DNA of 64,000 nucleotides, from assembly GCF_001436315.1 (NCBI RefSeq), contig NZ_AYZA01000019.1, forward strand, positions 86,189 to 150,188, read 5' to 3'. The notes under the pieces are model-generated. The model was not told the DNA's origin. It saw nothing but the letters and a program-made list of their open reading frames with translations, and made no database searches. The first letter of the stretch is position 1. Every line of letters starts with the position of its first letter. Positions 55,644-63,321 of the stretch are shown here, in pieces. A program made the position numbers and the translations under genes. Source of the DNA: Ligilactobacillus aviarius subsp. aviarius DSM 20655. GTDB lineage: Bacteria > Bacillota > Bacilli > Lactobacillales > Lactobacillaceae.

Positions 55644-58094
55644 TTGAGTAAACAAAGCAACATTCAGGAATTATCCCTTGAAGCGGTTATGGGTGAACGG
55701 TTTGGCCGGTATTCAAAATATATCATCCAGGAACGGGCACTGCCTGATATTCGGGATGGATTGAAGCCGGTTCAACGGCGGATCCTCTATGCAATGAATG
55801 AAGATGGAAATACCTATGACAAAGCTTTCCGCAAGTCAGCGAAGTCGGTCGGAAATGTTATGGGGAATTTTCACCCGCATGGCGATTCCTCAATTTATGA
55901 AGCATTAGTTCGGTTAAGTCAGGACTGGAAATTGCGGGAACCGTTAATTGAAATGAATGGAAATAACGGTTCAATGGACGGCGATCCGGCGGCTGCAATG
56001 CGGTATACTGAAGCGCGGTTATCTGAAATCGCATCTGAAATGTTGAAGGACATTGATAAGGATACGGTTGAAATGGTTCTGAACTTTGATGATACCGAAT
56101 ACGAACCAACCGTTTTACCGGCGCGCTTTCCAAACTTATTGGTTAATGGAGCAACCGGAATTTCTGCCGGTTATGCAACTGAAATTCCAACCCATAATCT
56201 TGCCGAAACGATTCAAGCAACGATCTATTTAATGGATCATCCCGATGCAACCCTTGAAGATTTGATGAAATTCGTTAAGGGGCCTGATTTCCCAACCGGG
56301 GGAATTTTGCAAGGAATTGATGGAATTAAGAAGGCTTATCGGACAGGCCGGGGACGAGTTGTTCTTCGTTCACGGACTTCGATTGAAAAAATTAAGGGCG
56401 GCAAGCAGCAAATTGTTGTCACTGAGATTCCGTATGAAGTTAATAAGTCATTGCTAGTCAAGAAAATCGATGAAATTCGCCTTTTGAAGAAGGTTGAAGG
56501 AATCGCGGAAGTTCGAGACGAAAGTGACCGTGAAGGATTACGGATCGTGATTGAGTTGAAGCGCAATGCGCAAGCTCAAGGAATTTTAAATTACCTGTTT
56601 AAAAACACCGACTTGCAAATTTCGTATAACTTCAACATGGTGGCAATCAATAATAAGCGGCCGGAACATGTTGGCTTGAAGCAAATTTTAAGTGCTTACG
56701 TTGATCATCAACGGGAAGTTACTGGCCGCCGGACCAAGTTTGACCTTGATAAAGCTCAGGCCCGGAAACACATCGTTGATGGATTGATCAAGGCCTTGTC
56801 GATTCTTGATGAAGTGATCCATACGATTCGGCATTCTGAAAACAAGAAGGATGCAAAGGATAATTTAGTTTCAAAGTATGATTTCACTGAAAAACAAGCG
56901 GAAGCAATCGTTTCGTTGCAATTGTATCGCTTAACCAATACTGATGTAACGGCGTTAGAAAAGGAAGCTGCTGAATTAACCGAAAAAATTACGCGGTTCC
57001 AACAAATCTTGAATGACCCGCAAGAACTTGATGGGGTTATTAAAACTGAATTACAAGAAGTGGCTAAAAAATATGGTTCTGCGCGGTTGACCGAAATTCA
57101 GGATGAAATTTCAGAATTGAAGATCGATACCAAGGTTACGGTTGCCGAAGAGGACGTAATGGTCTTGATCTCGAAGCAAGGTTACGTCAAACGTTCATCG
57201 GTTCGATCATACACGGCTTCAGGTGAACAGGACAATGGGTTGCGTGACGAAGATCAGCCCGTTTTCCAAGGAAAAGTCAATACTTTAAATCATGTTTTAA
57301 TGTTTACGAACAAGGGAAATATGATTTATCGGCCAGTTCACGAAATTACGGAAATGCGCTGGAAAGATACGGGCGAACACCTTTCCCAAACGATTGGCTT
57401 GGATGCAGATGAATTTGTTTTGCACGTTGAAGTTTTGAAATCCTTGAAAGCAGATGGCAAATTTGTAATTGCAACGAAGGAAGGGCTGATTAAACAGACC
57501 AAGTTAGCTGATTTGCAACCAGGGCGAACATATCGCTCACGGGCCAGCATGTATATTAAGTTAAAGACCCCAACGGATGAAGTTTTAACCATTGAATTTG
57601 TCAACGATGACCAACCACGGCAAGTCCTTGCGATTACTCATGGCGGTTATGGTTTACGTTATGATTTAAGTGAAGTCTCTGTTTTAGGGGCTAAGGCCGC
57701 CGGAGTTAAGAACATGGATCTGCGGGATGATTACTTGAGCGCAGTTAAGTTAGTCAATGACGATGCAGTAATCGGCATTATTACTCACCGCGGAGCATTT
57801 AAGCAAATGAAGGTCAGCGAAATTCCACAAACGACCCGGGCACGGCGCGGGGTTCAAGTTCTACGTGAATTGAAACGCAATCCGCACCGCGTTGCAGCGG
57901 TTGTACTGATCAAACCGGGTCAAGAAATTCACGTGATCACCGATCATAATGAGATTGTCTCAATTGATCCTGCTGATCATCCGTTAAGTGATCGTTACTC
58001 AAATGGTTCATTTGTTTTAGATACTGAAACGCAAGGAAACGTAATGCATGCTGAATGTATTTTAAAGGATGAACCTGAAGAAGATAAAGAATAG
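55644..58094 (+). CDS. parC: DNA topoisomerase IV subunit A
   Basis: 816 residues from TTG 55644, seven bases after GGAGGAC. ERALPDIRDGLKPVQRRILYAMNE, quinolone-region GNFHPHGDSSIYEALVRLSQ with Ser and Glu in the sensitive state, catalytic Tyr in AAMRYTEARLS, coiled coil and a C-terminal beta-pinwheel (about 490-800) with weakly kept GyrA-box-like repeats. Forms the heterotetramer with ParE. Ends before a terminator at 58113-58150. Confidence 0.96.
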   Translation: MSKQSNIQELSLEAVMGERFGRYSKYIIQERALPDIRDGLKPVQRRILYAMNEDGNTYDKAFRKSAKSVGNVMGNFHPHGDSSIYEALVRLSQDWKLREPLIEMNGNNGSMDGDPAAAMRYTEARLSEIASEMLKDIDKDTVEMVLNFDDTEYEPTVLPARFPNLLVNGATGISAGYATEIPTHNLAETIQATIYLMDHPDATLEDLMKFVKGPDFPTGGILQGIDGIKKAYRTGRGRVVLRSRTSIEKIKGGKQQIVVTEIPYEVNKSLLVKKIDEIRLLKKVEGIAEVRDESDREGLRIVIELKRNAQAQGILNYLFKNTDLQISYNFNMVAINNKRPEHVGLKQILSAYVDHQREVTGRRTKFDLDKAQARKHIVDGLIKALSILDEVIHTIRHSENKKDAKDNLVSKYDFTEKQAEAIVSLQLYRLTNTDVTALEKEAAELTEKITRFQQILNDPQELDGVIKTELQEVAKKYGSARLTEIQDEISELKIDTKVTVAEEDVMVLISKQGYVKRSSVRSYTASGEQDNGLRDEDQPVFQGKVNTLNHVLMFTNKGNMIYRPVHEITEMRWKDTGEHLSQTIGLDADEFVLHVEVLKSLKADGKFVIATKEGLIKQTKLADLQPGRTYRSRASMYIKLKTPTDEVLTIEFVNDDQPRQVLAITHGGYGLRYDLSEVSVLGAKAAGVKNMDLRDDYLSAVKLVNDDAVIGIITHRGAFKQMKVSEIPQTTRARRGVQVLRELKRNPHRVAAVVLIKPGQEIHVITDHNEIVSIDPADHPLSDRYSNGSFVLDTETQGNVMHAECILKDEPEEDKE

Positions 58095-58112
58095 CAAGGT
58101 ATTAATCTAATT

Positions 58113-58150
58113 GAAAGAGGTTGTGACATAAGAGTCGCAGCCTTTTTATT
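58113..58150 (+). terminator. Terminator after parC
   Basis: AGAGGTTGTGAC and GTCGCAGCCTTTTT form a stem with T-run. Confidence 0.85.
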
Positions 58151-58250
58151 AGTTCAAGAATTTTAAAAATCTTAATCTTTTCTTATAAATTATTTTGTAT
58201 AATAATCTTTATTGTTTGAATTCGAAACGAAGAGGAGCGTATTTGGAAAC

Positions 58251-59003
58251 ATGGAATATCCAATTATTCTTTGTGAAGATAATCCAGAACAATTAGCAAA
58301 TTTGACCTCGATTATCAATGATTTTAATATGTTTCATCCAAACCAATATAAGTTGGTATTTAAATCATCAGATCCGCATGCGATTGAGGAATACATTAAA
58401 GAAAACTCAGTTGAAAAAGGGGTCTATTTCCTTGATATTGATCTTGGATCAGATATTAACGGGATCGATCTTGCTCAATGGGTTCGGAATCACGATATTA
58501 GCGGAAAAATTATCTTTGTTACAACCCATACAGAGATGGCGCCGTTAACCCTTCAACGCCAGGTTGAACCGCTTGGATTTATCACGAAAGATATGGGTTA
58601 TGAGCAAATGCGCATCGAAATCGTTGATACGTTGAATTTGGCATATGAACGGATCGAAAAAAAGGCTCTTGAAAATGACAAGATGTATTCATTTTCAATT
58701 GGCAACCAAGTATTAAACTTCGAAGAAAAGAAAATTATTTATATTACATCATCAGATAAAGCTCACCGGGTAATTTTGGTTACGCAAGATGGGCAGTATG
58801 AATTTTTCGACAATATTGCTAATTTGGAAAAAGAAACTGGATTATTGAAAGTTTCACGTTCATTATTGGTTAATCCGAAAAATATTGAACGTGTCGACTA
58901 CAAAATGCGCGTAGTCTATTTCAAAAACGGCGATGAAGAGGTCTTTTCATTAAGTAAGACGAAAGCACTGAAGCAAGCACTGTTAAATGAGAACGAAGAG
59001 TAA
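58251..59003 (+). CDS. LytTR-family response regulator without a cognate kinase gene
   Basis: 250 residues from ATG 58251 (GAGGAG lies 13 bases upstream, longer than usual; the frame is open 13 codons further without a better start). Receiver domain with EDNPEQL acidic pair, phospho-acceptor Asp in VYFLDIDLGSDINGIDLA, Thr in FVTTHTEM and Lys in LGFITKDM. C-terminal LytTR DNA-binding domain (about 150-248) with KVSRSLLVNPKNIERVDYK. It is AgrA/PlnC-like. No histidine kinase or peptide gene is adjacent, so the signal comes from elsewhere or the regulator works alone. A terminator follows at 59003-59031. Confidence 0.88.
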   Translation: MEYPIILCEDNPEQLANLTSIINDFNMFHPNQYKLVFKSSDPHAIEEYIKENSVEKGVYFLDIDLGSDINGIDLAQWVRNHDISGKIIFVTTHTEMAPLTLQRQVEPLGFITKDMGYEQMRIEIVDTLNLAYERIEKKALENDKMYSFSIGNQVLNFEEKKIIYITSSDKAHRVILVTQDGQYEFFDNIANLEKETGLLKVSRSLLVNPKNIERVDYKMRVVYFKNGDEEVFSLSKTKALKQALLNENEE

Positions 59004-59031
59004 AAGGCTGACGAAAGTCGCCTTTTTTATT
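59003..59031 (+). terminator. Terminator after the LytTR regulator gene
   Basis: AAAGGCTGAC and GTCGCCTTT around GAAA, then TTTTT. Confidence 0.8.
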
Positions 59032-59090
59032 GATTATTATCGAACATGTGTTCTTTTTATGGTAAAATAATGCATGCGAGGTGAGAAAGA

Positions 59091-60128
59091 ATGAAATATT
59101 ATGCGGTTCGGCGAGGGCGAATCCCCGGAATTTATTCGAATTATCTTGATGCATGGAAGCAAACTCAAGGATTTTCGAATGCAAAAATGAAAGCTTTTAA
59201 AACTTTAGGTGAGGCCAAGGCGTTCGTCGGCAAGGTGCCAAATCGATCTCAGAAGAATATAACTGGCAATTTTTATGTGGTTGACTTTAAAGAACAGGAA
59301 ACGGTTTTCCTTTCAACTGAACGAGTCGTGAATTTTTTAATTGGACATCCCGGAGCAACTCTGCGGCGGTACCTTGATTTTGGGGAATTATTACAAAATA
59401 TTCGTAAAAAAGGAATTGTTTTATACACGGATGGTTCATTCATTGAAAGTTATGGTTGTTATAGCGGGGCGTTTGTTGCGGTTGATGCGGAGAAGCATGT
59501 TGTTCATGAAGAACGATTCACGGGACAGCAAACGCGATTTATTGAAGCGCGGAATAATGCTGGAGAAGCATTAGCAATCGTGCGCGCGTTAAAGTGGGCG
59601 GTTGCGAACCAGTATCAAGAAATAATGATCGTAACGGATAGTGATAATATCGTTCGGTGGATCAACGGCAATCGTTCAAACTTACCGATTTATAATTATT
59701 TTATCAATCAGCTTAAACATTTTCGCCAAAATTCGCAGATTGAAATTCATTTTAAAGTTGTCAAAGCCCACGCCCAAACATATTATAATAACTACGTTGA
59801 TCAGCTTACCCGTGAAGTGATTTACAAGGAAAAGGCTGATAATCATTTATGTTACCAGTTGATGAATGATGATCAGTTTTTGCGTGACTTTTTAAATAAT
59901 CATCCATCTGCGTTCACTGCTTTACAAACCGAAACATTTCATTTTTATCGAGCAAAAGAATTGAATACGCAAGCAATTAACTGGGTTCCAGCTGAACAGG
60001 CAGTTGTGATGATTGGAGATCTTCCAAATACATATGGCACGTATTTAATGTTGTTGTATAATCAAGGATCCCGGTTAAAACAGATGGTGGGGAAGATCCA
60101 TTCCCGAAACTTATTTGTTAAAAATTGA
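59091..60128 (+). CDS. Ribonuclease H with hybrid-binding domain and extra C-terminal region
   Basis: 345 residues. N-terminal hybrid-binding (viroplasmin-like) domain YAVRRGRIPGIYSNYLDAWKQ to AKAFVG (about 1-45), then RNase HI fold at about 110-245: LYTDGSFIES (Asp), NNAGEALAIVRALKW (Glu), IVTDSDNIVRW (Asp), KAHAQTYYNNYVDQLTRE (Asp). All four catalytic acids are present. The last 100 residues (from about 250) are not part of the usual enzyme and match nothing I recognise. GGTGAGAAAG precedes ATG 59091. Cuts RNA in RNA-DNA hybrids. A dispersed repeat element follows. Confidence 0.88.
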   Translation: MKYYAVRRGRIPGIYSNYLDAWKQTQGFSNAKMKAFKTLGEAKAFVGKVPNRSQKNITGNFYVVDFKEQETVFLSTERVVNFLIGHPGATLRRYLDFGELLQNIRKKGIVLYTDGSFIESYGCYSGAFVAVDAEKHVVHEERFTGQQTRFIEARNNAGEALAIVRALKWAVANQYQEIMIVTDSDNIVRWINGNRSNLPIYNYFINQLKHFRQNSQIEIHFKVVKAHAQTYYNNYVDQLTREVIYKEKADNHLCYQLMNDDQFLRDFLNNHPSAFTALQTETFHFYRAKELNTQAINWVPAEQAVVMIGDLPNTYGTYLMLLYNQGSRLKQMVGKIHSRNLFVKN

Positions 60129-60152
60129 ATGTTTGGAAATATAAAAAAGAAT

Positions 60153-60280
60153 AAGGTGTGATAAAACGTTAAAACGAGCGTGATGGAAGCAGAAAAGCGA
60201 ACGAATCGCGCCAGCATAGATTCGGAGGTTTCGAACTTCCAAGTAGCTCGTTTGTTTTGGAACCCGATTATGCGGAAATA
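60153..60280 (+). repeat. Dispersed structured intergenic element, copy 3
   Basis: Starts AAGGTGTGATAAAAC 24 bases after the RNase H stop. Pairs: ACGAGC 60174-60179 with GCTCGT 60246-60251, TGGAAG 60184-60189 with CTTCCA 60236-60241, CGAATC 60202-60207 with GATTCG 60219-60224. The tail GTTTGTTTTGGAACCCGATTATGC is shared with copy 1 (in two parts). Same orientation and convergent setting as the other copies. Confidence 0.8.
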
Positions 60281-60284
60281 ACAA

Positions 60285-60314
60285 AGAGACTGCAACTTAT
60301 GTCACAGTCTCTCC
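60285..60314. terminator. Hairpin between convergent genes
   Basis: AGAGACTG (60285-60292) pairs with CAGTCTCT (60305-60312); the T-rich side is better on the minus strand, so it mainly ends the minus-strand gene. Confidence 0.7.
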
Positions 60315-60325
60315 TTAATACTTAA

Positions 60326-60718
60326 TTATTTGCTGAATTCTTTGATGATTGATTTGATATCACCAATCACTTTCTTTTGTTCAACATAACTTTTGATTTT
60401 TGAATCATCATCGCTGACATTTGAAAGGGTTCCAATCAAATCATCAACTTTACGTTCAATTTTGTTAACGGTGCTGTTTTCGTCATTGATCCAATTTTGG
60501 ACTTCTTTTTCGGATTGCTTTTCGGCCCGTTCTTCGACATGGTCAATTTTCTTTCCATCGCGAATGATGCTGTGCAGATCATGTAACGCTTTTTCTTGAT
60601 CGGCGAAATGAGCAAGCTTATTTTCAGCACTTCCCATCTTGGATAAATTGATATCAAGTTTTTCAATTTGATCATTGATCTTCGTTAATAACTTTGCTTC
60701 TTCCTTTGCGTAATCCAT
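60326..60718 (-). CDS. Small coiled-coil protein of unknown function
   Basis: 130 residues, highly charged and helical throughout, with heptad-like stretches (EEAKLLTKINDQIEKLDINLSKMGSAENKLAHF, NKIERKVDDLIGTLSNV). No signal, membrane segment or catalytic motif. It starts at ATG 60718 with GGGG further upstream (GTTATCACTTATGGA), a moderate site. Not recognised; possibly a lactobacillus-specific cytoplasmic protein. Real coding is supported by size, codon use and a matching terminator. Confidence 0.7.
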   Translation of the reverse strand: MDYAKEEAKLLTKINDQIEKLDINLSKMGSAENKLAHFADQEKALHDLHSIIRDGKKIDHVEERAEKQSEKEVQNWINDENSTVNKIERKVDDLIGTLSNVSDDDSKIKSYVEQKKVIGDIKSIIKEFSK

Positions 60719-60887
60719 AAGTGATAACCCCTTATAATTAGTTTATTTGTAAAATTCTCTTTACAAGTTTATTGTAATAGCTATTGAATTTAAAGTATAA
60801 GAAAACGGCTTTAAATAATTACGATTGGCGGTTTCTTAAGCAAAAAGCAAAATAATTTAGTAAGATTTACAAATCTGGAGGTTAAAA

Positions 60888-61352
60888 ATGGGCGAAATCG
60901 ATTTTAAAAATGTAGATATTGAAGGGTTAGAAAGTTCACCATTTACTGAGGAGCTTGCCGGATTAAGGGCCAATGAAGCCCGGTATTATTGGAATCATTT
61001 TAAAACAAAGTTTGTTACTTTCCCAGCATCTGAGCGACCAGACATTATTCAAATGATTGATCGAATCGTTGCTGAACGGGATTTGAAATTTAATTATCAA
61101 CCACTTGAAGTGGCTGACTTTACGACTGAACGTGTCCGTCACTTATACGTGTTTTATCAAAATGGATTGTCGATCAATGTAATGTATGATCTCGATGATC
61201 CGCAAAAGCGGGCCGTGGGCTTTAAATTAAGCGACCACATGGACGTTCCGAAAGAGTTTGAAGGTAAATTCAAATTTGCGAAAATGCGGTCCAAACTGGC
61301 GGGGACGATTCGCGGCAGTTACTTTAAAATTAAACAGGAGTATCCACTTTAA
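60888..61352 (+). CDS. Conserved-looking hypothetical protein
   Basis: 154 residues behind a strong GGAGG. No membrane segment. Mixed alpha/beta with VRHLYVFYQNGLSINVMYDLDD and an end rich in basic residues (FKFAKMRSKLAGTIRGSYFKIKQEY). I do not recognise a family. Monocistronic, closed by a bidirectional hairpin shared with the hydrolase gene. Confidence 0.75.
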   Translation: MGEIDFKNVDIEGLESSPFTEELAGLRANEARYYWNHFKTKFVTFPASERPDIIQMIDRIVAERDLKFNYQPLEVADFTTERVRHLYVFYQNGLSINVMYDLDDPQKRAVGFKLSDHMDVPKEFEGKFKFAKMRSKLAGTIRGSYFKIKQEYPL

Positions 61353-61356
61353 ACAA

Positions 61357-61392
61357 AACGGGGTTGTATCCTTGGACCACAACCTCGTTTTC
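61357..61392. terminator. Bidirectional terminator between 154-aa gene and hydrolase gene
   Basis: AACGGGGTTGT pairs with ACAACCTCGTT, T or A runs on both sides. Confidence 0.85.
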
Positions 61393-62260
61393 ATTTAATC
61401 ACCGTTAAAATATCAGATAAATAAAAATAATCGTTTAAACGTGGAAAGTAACTGTAAATCTCACGAACTGCTGAATCATAGTCAGAAAATGAAAAAGATT
61501 GAGTGATTCGTTGATGAATCAGTTGTCGAAGTTTTTGGTATTTGTGGTTGACCTTAACTAAACTCGAAAGGTTCATTGAATCGCCATGCCCCGGGCACCA
61601 CGTTTGGATTTTAAACGTCGTTAAAATCTTCTTGATATTCTGTTCGTATTCCTGGTTCAAAAGGCAAAGTTTTTGGTTAACCGGATCAATGTCTAAAAGA
61701 ACGTTAAAGTAAATTCCTTTTAAAATCAGGTCCCCGCCAAAAAAGAAATTATCCTTTTGAAAAACAATGTCGGCCGGTGAATGACCGCGTAAACGGTGAA
61801 TCCGAATAGAAGAAACAGGTAACCGATTCAAATCTTTAAAGTTAACGTTTTCTAGGAAAGGTAAAAAACGCTTTTGAAGCTGAGCCTTTATCTGATCAAT
61901 GGCATGCGGCGGAATGCCCAAGATTTGCAGTTGTTGGGTTTGTTCTTCAATTGCATTTAAATATGCAGTTGTTCCGTAGTATCGGACTCCTGAATCAGCA
62001 TAGACTGCGGTTTCTTCAGGAAAGTACTTTAACAATCCGACATGATCTGGATGGTGGTGGGTTATAACCACGGATACCTGTTTAAGGTTGATTCCAAGGC
62101 TTTTCAAATTTTGTTGTAATTCCAAATAACATGGGTAGTTATCAGGACCTGCATCAATTAATAATTTTTCATTTTTGAGAAAATAAACATTAACTTGTGG
62201 GGCACGGGAATCTGTTTGAGCCATTTTCATTAAATAGACGTCAGATGTAATTTGTTTCAT
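61391..62260 (-). CDS. Metallo-beta-lactamase-fold hydrolase
   Basis: 289 residues. Zinc motif VVITHHHPDHVGLLKYFPE, a later His in LRGHSPADIVF, Asp in FFGGDLILKGIYF and His in CPGHGDSM: the complete MBL set. LLIDAGPDNY precedes them. The C-terminal helical part is like that of LACTB2/glyoxalase-II-type hydrolases. It starts 4 bases after the TauE-like gene (GGTAGG as site), so the two form an operon. Substrate unknown; a thioester or sulfur compound would fit the neighbour. Confidence 0.87.
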   Translation of the reverse strand: MKQITSDVYLMKMAQTDSRAPQVNVYFLKNEKLLIDAGPDNYPCYLELQQNLKSLGINLKQVSVVITHHHPDHVGLLKYFPEETAVYADSGVRYYGTTAYLNAIEEQTQQLQILGIPPHAIDQIKAQLQKRFLPFLENVNFKDLNRLPVSSIRIHRLRGHSPADIVFQKDNFFFGGDLILKGIYFNVLLDIDPVNQKLCLLNQEYEQNIKKILTTFKIQTWCPGHGDSMNLSSLVKVNHKYQKLRQLIHQRITQSFSFSDYDSAVREIYSYFPRLNDYFYLSDILTVIK

Positions 62261-62264
62261 TGAA

Positions 62265-63041
62265 TTAACCTACCATTTGCACAAGCATGATAATGCCGAT
62301 AATAATGAAGAAAATATCAAGGAAAACAGCTAACTTTTGATCATTGATCTTGTTGGCATACTTTGATCCGAGCATTCCGCCGATAACAGCACCGATAGCT
62401 AGTAAGATTCCATAAAGGAAATTAATGTGTCCATGCGTAAAATATCCTACGTCAGATGAAAGGGCCGTGATGGCCATGATCAAGGTCGATGTTCCAACCG
62501 CTGTATGCATTGGGTATCCAAGAATTACAACCAACGCAAGCAAAATCATGACGCCGCCACCAGCACCGAAGATTCCGCTAATAATTCCGATGGCGATCCC
62601 GATTAAAACGGCGGTTAAAATCTCAGTCCATTGATGTTTAAAATTGATTTGTTTTTGCGGTTTTTGATTTCCTTTTTTCGCTTTCCGCAACTGACTGATT
62701 CCAGAAAAAATTAATAAAACACCGAACAGGCCGGAAAGGGTAATGCCTTTAGTTTGGTTGGCGATGGTTGCTCCAATTTGCGCTCCGATAATTGACGCAA
62801 TTGCGATCCAAAGACCGGATTTTAATTCAACATGGCCCTTCCGATAATAATTGTACGATACAACGATCGAGGTTACGATATCAACGAAAAGACTGGTTCC
62901 AATTGCAGTATGAACATCAACGTGAAAGAGCATTGAAAGGGTTGGTACAATCAGGGTAACCGCGCTGGCACCAACAAGACTCGTGATTCCGCCAGTGATC
63001 AAACCGATAATAATTAGGACCCCGTATAACAGATAAGTCAT
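62265..63041 (-). CDS. TauE/SafE family sulfite-exporter-like permease
   Basis: 258 residues, eight hydrophobic segments in two repeats with the family patterns GLITGGITSLVGASAVTLIVPTL and GIISGIFGAGGGVMILLALVVILGYPMHTAVGTSTL. Members export sulfite, sulfonates or other organic anions; the substrate here is unknown. First gene of a two-gene operon with the metallo-hydrolase. Confidence 0.9.
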   Translation of the reverse strand: MTYLLYGVLIIIGLITGGITSLVGASAVTLIVPTLSMLFHVDVHTAIGTSLFVDIVTSIVVSYNYYRKGHVELKSGLWIAIASIIGAQIGATIANQTKGITLSGLFGVLLIFSGISQLRKAKKGNQKPQKQINFKHQWTEILTAVLIGIAIGIISGIFGAGGGVMILLALVVILGYPMHTAVGTSTLIMAITALSSDVGYFTHGHINFLYGILLAIGAVIGGMLGSKYANKINDQKLAVFLDIFFIIIGIIMLVQMVG

Positions 63042-63156
63042 TTAATTCACCCCAATAATTATTGTTTTCTATCGAGTAAGTCTAGCATAACTGCGAGATG
63101 AAGGTTAATAATTCGGTTGGTTTCGAAATTAATAGGTGTAATCTTGATTAATAATT

Positions 63157-63164
63157 GGTATAAT
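63157..63164 (+). promoter_or_regulatory. -10 element upstream of the short frame and permease
   Basis: GGTATAAT, preceded by T to give a TGn-type extended -10 (63156-63164); -35 weak. Confidence 0.5.
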
Positions 63165-63197
63165 TTGAAATAAAGTATTGAAAGGACTGTGGATGAC

Positions 63198-63281
63198 ATG
63201 AAAATTTTTCTTCAACAAATTCAAATAAAACGCCTTGTTTTCGCCCATCGACATCCACGAATGCATGAAATTGAAAAATAA
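63198..63281 (+). CDS. Short upstream frame rich in His and Arg, possible leader peptide
   Basis: 27 codons from ATG 63198 to TAA 63281, with GAAAGGA upstream. The last third reads AHRHPRMHEIEK: three His and two Arg within seven residues. It lies 40 bases before an APC amino-acid permease gene with a poor ribosome binding site. A leader peptide sensing histidine or arginine supply, or one coupling translation, is possible. No terminator hairpin is visible between the two, which argues against classical attenuation. Confidence 0.4.
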   Translation: MKIFLQQIQIKRLVFAHRHPRMHEIEK

Positions 63282-63321
63282 TGAACCAGAAAGAAAAATT
63301 TGAAAGAATGGACGAAGTTAA

